Source: Hyphococcus sp. (lineage in GTDB: Bacteria > Pseudomonadota > Alphaproteobacteria > Caulobacterales > Parvularculaceae). From it: 64,000 nucleotides of DNA. The translations under genes and the position numbers were made by a program. The notes beneath the pieces were generated by a model. That model had not been told where the DNA came from, made no database searches, and was given only the letters and a program-made list of their open reading frames with translations. This document shows positions 25,706 through 34,680 of the stretch, one piece after another. The first letter of the stretch is position 1, and the number at the start of each line of letters is the position of its first letter. The stretch spans positions 1-64,000 of the forward strand of contig BQJG01000001.1 of the NCBI GenBank assembly GCA_021604585.1, in the 5' to 3' direction.

Positions 25706-27724
25706 ATGTACAGGCTCGCGCGCGGGGCGTTGTCCGTTTCCATATCAGAGCATTTTTCGGCGAGCCATATAGCGCTTATCGCCGCCCTGTTTTTGATTTC
25801 TCTTACTCTGCTCGCACCAGGCGCTCCATTTATCATAGACGGCGGAATTTATTACGACATGGCGCGCGCCATGGCCGAACATGGAGCGCTATTTATCGGC
25901 GCCAATGGCGGCGTCGACAATGCGCCCGCGCTGACAAAATTTCTTACCCTTGAACACAACGGGCTTGTCTATCCCCAATATCCGAGCGGTTACGCCCTGC
26001 TCGCGGCGCCCTTCTACCTCCTGCTTGGCATTCATGGGTTGATGTTGATGAACAGTATCGCCTTCATGCTGGTCCTCTGGCTGACTTTTGCATCAGCCCG
26101 CAAACTCTATGATGAAAATATTGCGCGCTGGTCGGTGGGAATTTTCGCTTTCGCAACCTTTGCCCCAACATATGTATTTGCCATATGGCCGCATATGGTT
26201 GCACTCTCATTCTGGATGGGAGCGGTTTATCTTGCAATATCCGCACACCACACATTTTCTCGCAAAACCGGAACTCGCGCATTGCTGTGTGCCGGTTTGC
26301 TGGTCGGCCTTGGCCTCAATATTCGCGTCGACGTATTTCTTGCGGGCTTGATTATATTTTTCTGGCTGCGCCTTTTTGCCAAGCCCCATGACAGGATTGC
26401 GCCTCTATTTGTAGCGCTTGGCATGGTACCGGGTTTGTTACTCTCTGCCTGGCTCAATCAAATCAAATTCGGCGCTTTCTCTCCATTCTCTTACGGTGAC
26501 GTCGGCGGGGCTGCAGGCGTCTCCCGATACGCGCCAATAGCAGCGTTTGCAGGCGTATTAATCACCGTATCATGGACGGTGAACGTGCCCTCCATGCTAC
26601 GCGGGGCAATTTCAAAACCTGTTCGTAATTATTCAGCGTTCGCAGCGTTCCTGGTCATCAGTGCGATGATTGCAATCACGCCCATTCGAGACCTGTTATG
26701 GCGGGTGTTGACGGGATTGTATGTGTTGGTGATCAACCTGCAGGCCCACGAAGCTTACCATCAAGTCGGCGTGGAGAAAAATGCGTATGGACAACTGTTG
26801 TTTTGGGGCTACCCCAAGAAAGCTTTGATCCAGAGCATACCTTGGCTGGCGTTGGCCGCCGTTCCCTGCATCAACGCATTGCGCGAGAAGACATTCTCGA
26901 ATGTCGGCTTATGTTTCTTCGCCATTGCCGCTCCGCTCTGCTTTTACGCCCTGAACCATTGGCATGGCGGCGGCAGCTATAACATGCGGTATTTTCTGCC
27001 AGCGCTTCCATTCCTCGCCATGCTGTCAGCAAACGGTCTAGCCCAAGTGTTGGGAGATCGGCCTGTGACGCGTCAGGCGGCACTTGCTGTCTTCGTCACT
27101 GCTGGCGCGCTTTACCTCGGTTTTCAGGAATTCGGTCAACACTCAGAGCGATTCTATGTGCCTGCCGCCCTATACCCGCAATGGCTAATTGCTCTGCTGC
27201 TGGGGGGCGCTATTGCTTGGCGCCATTTTCAATCAACACCGGCTGTTACAAAACTCACTTGCGTTTTAGGACTATTTGCACTGGCCTACGCTAGCGTCAT
27301 TAATCTCTACGAGGAAATCGGACACGAGCGAACCCGTGCTGAACAACTCACCCGGGCTAATGATATCTCTGCGGCTCTGCCACCTGGCTCTCTCGTCATT
27401 ACACCCATGCAAACAAGTCTCATTCCAGCGGAAAAAAGAGGCGTGTTTGTCATGGCCGTGAACGAAGAGACCGCCGCTCATGCAGCGGCAGCCGCTTACG
27501 CTTTTTCTAAGGCTGGGCGATGCGTCTATTTTCATAATTCGTTGCCAGTCAAACTGGTCAGCCCTTTTTTGGCGCGGCCAATTGCGACCGAACCCGTTTG
27601 GGCGCAGAGCCTGCACTTTGCAGATGATCCGCGCCTAGCCTTTTTCTTATTGGCTGGAACGCCCGCCGAATGCCGGGTTTTTAGCAACGAACCAGGATCG
27701 TCCGGGATTATTCAGAACTCATAG
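25706..27724 (+). CDS. GT-C fold membrane glycosyltransferase (GT39/ArnT-like)
   Basis: 672 residues from the ATG at 25706 with GGAAAGG upstream; the open frame extends to 25589 without a ribosome site. About ten or more transmembrane helices fill residues 15-540. The first periplasmic loop holds the acidic patch IDGGIYYDMARAMAEHG (about residues 40-56), where GT-C enzymes keep their catalytic Asp. It is followed by the family-like QYPSGYALLAAPFYLL (about 91-106). A soluble C-terminal part (about 560-672) is periplasmic. Such enzymes use polyprenyl-phosphate sugars made by GT2 proteins such as the one at 21560. The acceptor, lipid or polysaccharide, is unknown. Confidence 0.78.
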   Translation: MYRLARGALSVSISEHFSASHIALIAALFLISLTLLAPGAPFIIDGGIYYDMARAMAEHGALFIGANGGVDNAPALTKFLTLEHNGLVYPQYPSGYALLAAPFYLLLGIHGLMLMNSIAFMLVLWLTFASARKLYDENIARWSVGIFAFATFAPTYVFAIWPHMVALSFWMGAVYLAISAHHTFSRKTGTRALLCAGLLVGLGLNIRVDVFLAGLIIFFWLRLFAKPHDRIAPLFVALGMVPGLLLSAWLNQIKFGAFSPFSYGDVGGAAGVSRYAPIAAFAGVLITVSWTVNVPSMLRGAISKPVRNYSAFAAFLVISAMIAITPIRDLLWRVLTGLYVLVINLQAHEAYHQVGVEKNAYGQLLFWGYPKKALIQSIPWLALAAVPCINALREKTFSNVGLCFFAIAAPLCFYALNHWHGGGSYNMRYFLPALPFLAMLSANGLAQVLGDRPVTRQAALAVFVTAGALYLGFQEFGQHSERFYVPAALYPQWLIALLLGGAIAWRHFQSTPAVTKLTCVLGLFALAYASVINLYEEIGHERTRAEQLTRANDISAALPPGSLVITPMQTSLIPAEKRGVFVMAVNEETAAHAAAAAYAFSKAGRCVYFHNSLPVKLVSPFLARPIATEPVWAQSLHFADDPRLAFFLLAGTPAECRVFSNEPGSSGIIQNS

Positions 27725-27869
27725 AACCACCCGGAACCATTTTGCCACCGCCCTTCCGCCGCCTTTGATCAGTAAATTTTACGTCAAACAAACCGCAGCC
27801 GCTTGTAGCCGCTCATATCCAAGCCTAAATTCCAAAATTCCGAATACGCACGGAAAAGGACTCCAATCT

Positions 27870-28592
27870 ATGGCCGTTATTTCGGTCGACGAGTTTATTC
27901 AGCGCTCCGCAGAAGCGAGCACTATACAAGAGCTTGTACATCTTTTTGAAGAATTGTTCTCAGGAATGGGTTTCGAGACGATTTCCTACCACGCAGTTCG
28001 GAGCGCCTTTCGTTCAATACCTGCAGGAGAAGGCGCGAGAGTTTCTGGCGATAGCGGTCTGGTCGATAAATTGTTCGGTTCAGAATTGTCGATTGACTTC
28101 GATCCAGCCATTTCCGACTTGCTAGAGAAGCTGGCCCCATTTCATTGGTTTACGGCGGAGGGAGACGAGCGAGCGAGCACTCTACAACAACAAATCTTCG
28201 ACACGCTGAAAGCCGAAGGCTTCATTGACGGCCTTGCAGTTCCCGTCATGACGAAGCCCGGCGAGCTTGTTTTGTTCGCCCTGTCAAAACGAGGCGTGAC
28301 GTACTCGTTTACGGATGTGGAACTGAGAAAACTTCAGCTGGCATGCCACTCAATGCACTTGCGTTTTGAAGAGCTGAAGAATGGCGACCCCAAATTAGTC
28401 CTCACCGCCCGTGAGACCGATGTCATGAGGTTGGCGGCGCGCGGCAAGTCAAACAAGGAAATTGCATTGGCGCTGGGCGTATCCGCACATACCGTCGATA
28501 CGCTGATCAGGCGGTGCTTTTCCAAACTCGGGGTTTCGAACCGGATTGAAGCGTCCATCATGTTCACTTTCAACGACCGGCAGTCGGCATAA
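27870..28592 (+). CDS. LuxR-type regulator with autoinducer-binding-like domain
   Basis: 240 residues from the ATG at 27870 (AAAAGGA upstream); the frame extends 35 codons further without a ribosome site. Residues about 5-160 resemble the autoinducer-binding fold. They keep SIDFDPA (like the DP of the ligand pocket) and GFIDGLAVPV, and show FHWFTAEG where LuxR has a conserved Trp. The C-terminal GerE helix-turn-helix (about residues 172-235) is canonical: LTARETDVMRLAARGKSNKE, then SAHTVDTLIRRCFSKLGVSN. No luxI synthase lies nearby, so it is a solo LuxR or binds a non-lactone ligand. It sits after the GT-C gene with 145 bp between them. Confidence 0.82.
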   Translation: MAVISVDEFIQRSAEASTIQELVHLFEELFSGMGFETISYHAVRSAFRSIPAGEGARVSGDSGLVDKLFGSELSIDFDPAISDLLEKLAPFHWFTAEGDERASTLQQQIFDTLKAEGFIDGLAVPVMTKPGELVLFALSKRGVTYSFTDVELRKLQLACHSMHLRFEELKNGDPKLVLTARETDVMRLAARGKSNKEIALALGVSAHTVDTLIRRCFSKLGVSNRIEASIMFTFNDRQSA

Positions 28593-28705
28593 GCGTAACC
28601 GTCGCGCAATCGCGTGACAGACAAACGCCTGTAAACTTTCTATCCCCACCAAATCGAATTGGCTTTCGGCTGATTCATCTCTCCCCCAAATTAGCCGGGA
28701 ACCTT

Positions 28706-28743
28706 CCGCCCCATGGTCTTTGCACCATGGGGCGGGCATTTCT
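28706..28743 (+). terminator. Rho-independent-like hairpin between luxR-type gene and polA
   Basis: A perfect 12-bp stem (CCGCCCCATGGT with ACCATGGGGCGG, loop CTTTGC) is followed by GCATTTCT. It lies in the 166-bp gap between the convergent LuxR-type gene and polA. The T-tract is weak. Confidence 0.65.
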
Positions 28744-28758
28744 AAAAATCTTTTCAGC

Positions 28759-31557
28759 CTAGTGAGCTTCGTCCCAATTATTGCCGGCCCGAGCATCCAC
28801 TACGAGCGGAACGCTCAATTTTACCGTCGGCGAGGGCGCACTCACCATAACCTCCGCAACAACCTGACAGGTTTTGTCCGCTTCCTTCTGGGGGCACTCA
28901 AAGATCAACTCATCGTGAACCTGAAGCAGCATCCTGGCGTTCAAACCCGCCTTGGCGAGCGCGTCAGGCATTCGAATCATGGCCCGGCGAATGACATCAG
29001 CCGCAGCACCCTGAATTGGCGCATTGATCGCCTGGCGTTCGGAATATCCGCGCATTGCCGGGTTCTTGTCGTTGATACCCCCCACATAGGTACGCCGCCC
29101 AAAGATGGTCTCTACAAAGCCTTGCGCTTTTGCCCCCGCGATCGTCTCGTCCATATACTGACGGATCCCGGGAAACTTCTTAAAGTAGGATTCGATATAG
29201 TCTTTCGCTTCGCTGCGAGAAATACCGAGCTGATTGGCGAGGCCAAATGCCGAAATCCCATAAATGATTCCGAAATTGATCGCCTTGGCGCGCCGCCGCA
29301 CCATCGGATCCATGCCCTCCACAGGCACGTCAAACATTTCCGAAGCCGTCATAGCGTGAATATCAACGCCGTCTGAAAATGCCTGCTTCATGGATTTCAG
29401 ATCGGCAATATGCGCGACGAGACGCAATTCAATCTGACTATAGTCTGCGGAGATTAGCACATTGCCCTTTTCATGGACGAACGCTGTTCGAATTTTCCGC
29501 CCGTCTTCGGTTCTTATGGGAATGTTCTGTAGATTTGGATCTGTAGAAGCGAGACGGCCGGTTGTTGTCGACGCCATGGCGTAAGACGTGTGCACTCGCC
29601 CGGTTTCAGGGTTAATTGCCTCAGGCAAAGCGTCAGTGTAAGTGCTTTTTAACTTCGAAAGTCCGCGCCAATCCAGCAAAGCCCGCGGCAATTCATGGCC
29701 AGCGGCGGCAAGCTCTTCCAGCACATCCGCGTTGGTCGACCATGCGCCTTTGGCGGTTTTCTTGCCTCCCGGCAAACCCATTTTCCCAAACAATATTTCG
29801 GAAATTTGCTTTGGTGATCCGAGATTGAACTCCTCACCGGCAAGTCTATGAGCCTCAGACTCTGCGGCAGCCATGCGTTGCGCAAAATCTGAAGACAGTC
29901 GCGCCAGAACAGCCTTATCGATCTTCACGCCTTCGCGCTCCATACCGACAATAACCGGCGCGAGCGGCCGTTCTAATGTTTCGTAGACTGTGGTTTTATG
30001 TTCAGCCGCAAGGCGCGGCTTCAATGACTCATAGAGACGAAAGGTTATATCCGCATCTTCAGCTGCATATTTCGCTGCATCCTTAATGGCGATCTGGTCA
30101 AAAGTTTTGGCCTTCCTTCCAGATCCAGCGACATCAGAAAACTTGATCGTTTCATAGTCAAAATGCCGCCTGGCAAGCTCGTCCATGCCGTGTCCGCCTT
30201 TGCCGCAATCAAGCGCATAAGACATCAGCATCGTGTCATCAAAGGGCGTAATTTTCACGCCATACCGCGAAAGCATTAACGCATCATATTTCAGGTTTTG
30301 CCCTACCTTCATAATAGCTGGGTCTTCAAGCATTGGCTTCAGCAATTCGATAACCTTATTGAGGGGCAGTTGCTTTTCGACATCTTCGTCATCCAGCGCC
30401 AATCCTTCTGCCCCATGGCCAAGAGGAATGTAACAAGCCTGACCGGCGCGCACCGACATTGAAACGCCCACAAGGTTGGCGCGCATGGCGTCAAGACTAT
30501 TGGTTTCCGTGTCGATAGCGATTACGCCGCGCTCATACGCGCTTGCAATCCAACGCTTCAATGCAGCTTCGTCAAAGATGGTTTCGTATTGTACGGCTTC
30601 CCCGGTGGCCCCTGAACTTTCCGCCGGCCCTGAGCGGGCATCCATCTCAGCCATTCCCACATCACGCTTCACGCGATCAATGAGCTTGCTGAATTCCATC
30701 TTTTCAAGCCAGGGTAGCAGGAGGTCGAGATCAATTTGCCGCAACGCCAGCGCTTCAATCTCATCTTCTAGTGGCACATCCGTCCGAAGCTCAACAAGCC
30801 GTTTGGAAATACGCGCCTGCTCGGCGAATTCAATTAGGTTTTCCCGGCGCTTGTTTTGTTTGATCTCACTAGCGCGAGCCAACAAAGAGTCTAGATCGCC
30901 ATATTCCTCAATCAGTTGCGCCGCCGTTTTAATGCCGATGCCAGGGACGCCTGGCACATTGTCGGACGAGTCGCCAGCAAGCGACTGAATGTCGACCACA
31001 TGCTCAGGTCCAAGACCGAATTTTTCAATGACTTCGTCCCGGCCAATCTTTTTGTTTTTGATTGGATCGAACATCGAAACACGATCACTCACGAGCTGCA
31101 TCAAGTCCTTGTCCGAGGAGATGATGACCGCCTCGCCGCCTTCGGCTTCCGCTTTTCGCGCATATGTCGCGATGATATCATCGGCCTCGAAGCCTTCCGT
31201 TTCAATGCAGGGCACATTGAAGGCGCGAGTGGCCTCGCGCACCAGCGGAAATTGCGGTATTAAATCTTCGGGCGCATCCGGGCGGTTTCCTTTATATTCC
31301 GCATAAATATCATTCCTGAACGTCTTCCCAGCATGATCGAAGATGACCGCGAGATGGGTCGGATCATGCTCATCCTGCATATCCGTCAGCAGCTTGTTGA
31401 GCATATTCGAAAAACCCAGCACCGCCCCAACCGGCAGGCCGTCGGATTGGCGCGTCAGCCCTTCACGAGAGCGCGCCATGGCGAAATAGGCGCGAAACAA
31501 ATATCCCGACCCGTCAACGAGATAGAGCCGCATAGGCATTTTGGATTTTGCAGCCAT
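28759..31557 (-). CDS. polA: DNA polymerase I
   Basis: 932 residues, all three domains present. The 5'-nuclease (about residues 1-300) begins RLYLVDGSGYLFRAYFAM and includes the helix-hairpin-helix region GIGIKTAAQLIEEYGDLDSL. The 3'-5' exonuclease (about 330-520) keeps the catalytic DTETNSLD and the late YAAEDADITFRLYE, so proofreading should be active. The polymerase domain (about 545-932) shows motif A ADYSQIELR, the O-helix RRRAKAINFGIIYG and motif C QVHDELIFE. It acts in Okazaki fragment maturation and excision repair. It is divergent from the VOC gene with only 53 bp between starts. Confidence 0.97.
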   Translation of the reverse strand: MAAKSKMPMRLYLVDGSGYLFRAYFAMARSREGLTRQSDGLPVGAVLGFSNMLNKLLTDMQDEHDPTHLAVIFDHAGKTFRNDIYAEYKGNRPDAPEDLIPQFPLVREATRAFNVPCIETEGFEADDIIATYARKAEAEGGEAVIISSDKDLMQLVSDRVSMFDPIKNKKIGRDEVIEKFGLGPEHVVDIQSLAGDSSDNVPGVPGIGIKTAAQLIEEYGDLDSLLARASEIKQNKRRENLIEFAEQARISKRLVELRTDVPLEDEIEALALRQIDLDLLLPWLEKMEFSKLIDRVKRDVGMAEMDARSGPAESSGATGEAVQYETIFDEAALKRWIASAYERGVIAIDTETNSLDAMRANLVGVSMSVRAGQACYIPLGHGAEGLALDDEDVEKQLPLNKVIELLKPMLEDPAIMKVGQNLKYDALMLSRYGVKITPFDDTMLMSYALDCGKGGHGMDELARRHFDYETIKFSDVAGSGRKAKTFDQIAIKDAAKYAAEDADITFRLYESLKPRLAAEHKTTVYETLERPLAPVIVGMEREGVKIDKAVLARLSSDFAQRMAAAESEAHRLAGEEFNLGSPKQISEILFGKMGLPGGKKTAKGAWSTNADVLEELAAAGHELPRALLDWRGLSKLKSTYTDALPEAINPETGRVHTSYAMASTTTGRLASTDPNLQNIPIRTEDGRKIRTAFVHEKGNVLISADYSQIELRLVAHIADLKSMKQAFSDGVDIHAMTASEMFDVPVEGMDPMVRRRAKAINFGIIYGISAFGLANQLGISRSEAKDYIESYFKKFPGIRQYMDETIAGAKAQGFVETIFGRRTYVGGINDKNPAMRGYSERQAINAPIQGAAADVIRRAMIRMPDALAKAGLNARMLLQVHDELIFECPQKEADKTCQVVAEVMVSAPSPTVKLSVPLVVDARAGNNWDEAH

Positions 31558-31610
31558 TTGTCGTAGCGTTCCCTTTCACTGCTTGAGAGTTATTGAATAG
31601 GAGAACGTCC

Positions 31611-31991
31611 GTGAAAGTTCTAGGGATCAGATTCTGTAAAGTAGCGAAAGCCGAGGACGTAAAAGCCATAGCGGCGCTGCTTGGGGAAAACGGCCTTGGG
31701 CTTTCATTGTTGGATTTAGGCGAGAGCGAAGGTTTTTCCGGCGCGGTGTTCCCGGTCGATGAAGGCGCAAAATCCGGATTGGGAAGCTGGATCGAGTTCT
31801 GGCCGGCTGGCGAAGGAATGCCGGAAATGACCATGCTCCAGATTGTCGTCGACGACGCCGATGCTTTCGCCGCGCGCGCGAAGAAAAACGGCCTTGACGT
31901 CAAAGGCCCCGACGACGCGTATGGCGAGCGCATCTACTATCTCGAGGGCGCCGGGGGCCTGCCCATCGCATTTTTGTCTAAAGCTGGATAG
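31611..31991 (+). CDS. VOC family (glyoxalase/dioxygenase-fold) protein
   Basis: 126 residues from the GTG at 31611, chosen because AGGAGA lies 7 bp upstream; a TTG at 31593 would overlap that site. The sequence fits one or two VOC beta-alpha-beta-beta-beta modules: the C-terminal EMTMLQIVVDDADAFAARAK, KGPDDAYGERIYYL and GLPIAFL are typical. The paired His/Glu metal ligands of glyoxalase I are not obvious. Function unknown. It is divergent from polA and convergent with the DUF6065-like gene. Confidence 0.78.
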   Translation: MKVLGIRFCKVAKAEDVKAIAALLGENGLGLSLLDLGESEGFSGAVFPVDEGAKSGLGSWIEFWPAGEGMPEMTMLQIVVDDADAFAARAKKNGLDVKGPDDAYGERIYYLEGAGGLPIAFLSKAG

Positions 31992-31999
31992 CGCGACGC

Positions 32000-32713
32000 C
32001 TATTTTTTTACACGCCATTGGCGCATATAAGCCGACACTTCACCGTATTTCTTTTTCGCAGCTTCACCCTGTTCGTCACGCTCTTCTTTCTTTGATGGGC
32101 GAACGGCGAACTCCTTCAGCAAGCTATCGCGGCGGATCGGAATCAGTTGGATAATCGGCAAGCCCGCCGACAGCGTGTAGTCGCCCGGCGCGGCGGTCCA
32201 TGCAAAGGGAAAATTGATTGTCGTCTTGAAGTGATCGCAATCGACCATGCCGCTGAAAGAGGTGAATGGAAGCTGAAAATGGTTCAGCGGATGGGTGAAC
32301 AACACCGAGTATCCTTCCGGCGCCGAAATTCGCCATGGATTGATGAATTTCAGCGGCATAGTGCGTTCGAATGGCGCGTTCGGGGCGCCGATCTGACCGG
32401 GATGATGCTGTTCCACCGGGGTGAACGGCGCATCTTCCGCCCAGCCCATTTGTATCGATATGCGGTCCTCCGGAACGATAATGCGCACGGAGATTGGCAA
32501 GGGAATAATGTAGCCGGCCGTGATTGCATCCGTCACCGGGAGGCATCCCTTCACCGTCATCGCAGGAAGCCCTTCCGCATTTGGCATTCCCATGTCGCGT
32601 TCGAGTTTTTTGAACCAGTCGGGCGCAAATCTGACCGCTGGCGCAGGCGCTGGAATTTTTCCGTCCAACTGTTCGTCGCAAAGAAATTCCAGCTTTGGCG
32701 TGTCTGCGTTCAT
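32000..32713 (-). CDS. DUF6065-like cytoplasmic protein
   Basis: 237 residues, no signal peptide. I match it to the DUF6065 type of protein with moderate confidence. The supporting features are an opening PAPAVRFAPDWFKKLERDMG, a central PISVRIIVPEDRISIQMGW, then FTHPLNHFQLPFTSFSGMVD, IQLIPIRRDSLLKEF and a highly charged C-terminal tail (about residues 205-237). No function is established. Related proteins are often found as single genes or near 2-oxoglutarate-dependent oxygenases, which are not seen here. It converges with the VOC gene with an 8-bp gap. Confidence 0.6.
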   Translation of the reverse strand: MNADTPKLEFLCDEQLDGKIPAPAPAVRFAPDWFKKLERDMGMPNAEGLPAMTVKGCLPVTDAITAGYIIPLPISVRIIVPEDRISIQMGWAEDAPFTPVEQHHPGQIGAPNAPFERTMPLKFINPWRISAPEGYSVLFTHPLNHFQLPFTSFSGMVDCDHFKTTINFPFAWTAAPGDYTLSAGLPIIQLIPIRRDSLLKEFAVRPSKKEERDEQGEAAKKKYGEVSAYMRQWRVKK

Positions 32714-32852
32714 GCAAGCAGTCTCCTCTGCATTGCATCAAGCTTGCCTCGCTAGCGAAAGTCAAACGCCATCATCGAGACCGGCAAAGCTGGACATGCG
32801 TTGCTATTCCGATCAGATTGGCAATGGGGATCGCTGGGGGGGCGACAAGAAC

Positions 32853-34175
32853 ATGATCAAACTTTTGCGCCTTGCGGTCGTAATGAGCGCGGCGCTGTCT
32901 CTGACAAGCGGTTGCGCCTTCTGGCGTCCGGATAAAATCCATTACACGGTGGGTGCCGAACGCGTGGCACCCTGTGAAGCTTGCTCTCCCTCGCTTGCGG
33001 GTTCCGATTTCATTGGCGTCGCCCTTTCGGGCGGCGGCGCGCGCGCGTCCGTTTTCGGCGCTGCCGCTATTGAGGCGCTGGCCGATGCCGGAATCATGCA
33101 GCACGCAACACATATTTCCAGCGTGTCTGGCGGCGGCTTCCCGGCAGCTTATTATGCGCTTCATAAACCTCAACCATGCGCTGAAACGAATACAGACGAC
33201 GCACCATGCGTCAGCGAGAGTTTTGCCGTGTTTAAGGAGTTGATGCGCCATAATTTTCTCACCGATATGACATTGCGGCAATTGGTAAGGCCGAATCGCT
33301 TCACCAGCCCGACAAGACGTCTGCTCTCTTTGAGAGACGCACTTGATAATCAATTCATCAATGATGCGACTTTCAGTGATTTGCCGCCAACGCCGATTCT
33401 TTTAATAAACGGCGCGCGCTATGATGATGGCCGTCGGTTTGTCTTTTCCAATCAATCAATCCCGGAAAAGCAGAGCAACATTCCGCCGTTTACAGAACAA
33501 ACATTGCAGTCAGCCTCATTTTCACTTCCAGGTTGCACACGTGCGACGCCCTCCGATTTATCTGTAGCGCTCGCCATCGCAGTTTCAGCGGGTTTCCCGC
33601 CTCTGCTCGGTCCAGCGGCAATTGAAACGCCGGAATCGTGCGAAGGCGGCGCTACACGCTATTGGCACCTTGGCGATGGAGGCATACTCGACAATACAGG
33701 TGTCGAGTCCCTGGAGGATTTTGCACTCCACGCGGATATGGGCGGGGCCGAAATAAAACGCGTGATCATCTTTTCCTTTGACGCCGGCAGAAGCACGTCA
33801 CCGGATGTCATGATGGGCAAGCGGAATCTGAAACTCTGGACCAGCGACCCTGGACGAGTGGTCGATATTGTCGGCAAACGCGCCAATGCATATCGCCACG
33901 TCGCTTTGGGGGAGCACTACGCCGCCTCCGGTGTTGAGTTTAACGTCCTTGAAATGCGTTACACGGACGCAGTGATTGAGCGGTGGCCGGAATCTTGCGG
34001 CAATCGCGAGGGAGGAGCGGCGGAAATTCAGGCTTATCTTGAAACGGTGCCGACGAACTTCAAAATCACAGATTGCAATGCAGATCTGATGGAGCTCGCT
34101 GCACACAGTTTGGTGCGCACAACATTGCGGGAAAATGCAAAATTATTGAATGGCGCCGGTTTGCTTCCCGAATAG
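32853..34175 (+). CDS. patatin-like phospholipase lipoprotein
   Basis: 440 residues from the ATG at 32853; the open frame upstream overlaps the divergent DUF6065-like gene and is not used. A lipoprotein signal peptide ends in TSGC (Cys21). The patatin domain has the oxyanion loop SGGGAR (about 59-64), the nucleophile serine in SSVSGGG (Ser92), and the catalytic Asp in GDGGILDN (about 273-280). These form the Ser-Asp dyad of patatins. Expected activity is lipid acyl hydrolysis at the inner face of the outer membrane or in the periplasm. Several Cys residues between 113 and 230 may form disulfides. Confidence 0.85.
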   Translation: MIKLLRLAVVMSAALSLTSGCAFWRPDKIHYTVGAERVAPCEACSPSLAGSDFIGVALSGGGARASVFGAAAIEALADAGIMQHATHISSVSGGGFPAAYYALHKPQPCAETNTDDAPCVSESFAVFKELMRHNFLTDMTLRQLVRPNRFTSPTRRLLSLRDALDNQFINDATFSDLPPTPILLINGARYDDGRRFVFSNQSIPEKQSNIPPFTEQTLQSASFSLPGCTRATPSDLSVALAIAVSAGFPPLLGPAAIETPESCEGGATRYWHLGDGGILDNTGVESLEDFALHADMGGAEIKRVIIFSFDAGRSTSPDVMMGKRNLKLWTSDPGRVVDIVGKRANAYRHVALGEHYAASGVEFNVLEMRYTDAVIERWPESCGNREGGAAEIQAYLETVPTNFKITDCNADLMELAAHSLVRTTLRENAKLLNGAGLLPE

Positions 34176-34214
34176 CCAGTCGCCGTGGACGAGCCAAACG
34201 AACAACGCAGATCG

Positions 34215-34517
34215 CTAACTCAATTTGTCCGGCGAAATTACCGGTCGATGGGACATTTTGTTGATCAACATCACCGTCAAGAACGTTACGATCACCCCCA
34301 TCCCATAAACGATATGAACCAGCATTTGCGCATTTCCCGATGGCGGCAGCCTCGCCGCCAGACAGACAACCGCGCCACAGCCCGTCGCAGCCTCCATTGC
34401 CTTGGCTTCAGCCGCCAGCAAGTTGATATATTCGTAATTGACGATTTGCGCGTCCCAGTTCATGCACAGAAAAACGAAATAAAGCGCGTAAGCGACGACA
34501 CGCTTGACGAGCGACAC
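34215..34517 (-). CDS. small predicted membrane protein, unknown
   Basis: 100 residues from a GTG. Two hydrophobic segments are visible (about residues 5-20 and 62-85), with a pair of close cysteines in ATGCGAVVCLAAR between them. No family is recognised. It is preferred over the opposite-strand frame (34185-34532), which is rich in Arg, Gln and His and looks like an antisense shadow. It lies between the convergent patatin gene and phaZ. No ribosome site stands out, so the gene is plausible but unproven. Bases 34518-34680 hold nothing I can recognise. Confidence 0.45.
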   Translation of the reverse strand: MSLVKRVVAYALYFVFLCMNWDAQIVNYEYINLLAAEAKAMEAATGCGAVVCLAARLPPSGNAQMLVHIVYGMGVIVTFLTVMLINKMSHRPVISPDKLS

Positions 34518-34680
34518 TTCGCGGCTAATTAAAAGAAGCCCGCGAATGATCGTAACATTAACCGCGACAAATATGTTCCAAATATTGAAAACAAGCGCGC
34601 GCTATGAGGCGATGAGGTCCAATAAATCGCAAGGGGCCACCTTTCCTCGTAGGATCGTCTTAGGACAAATGATCGATTGA

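Noticed and set aside
34185..34532. 115-residue plus-strand frame opposite the small membrane protein
   Set aside because: Translation is dominated by His, Gln and Arg, typical of a shadow frame; the minus frame has membrane helices.
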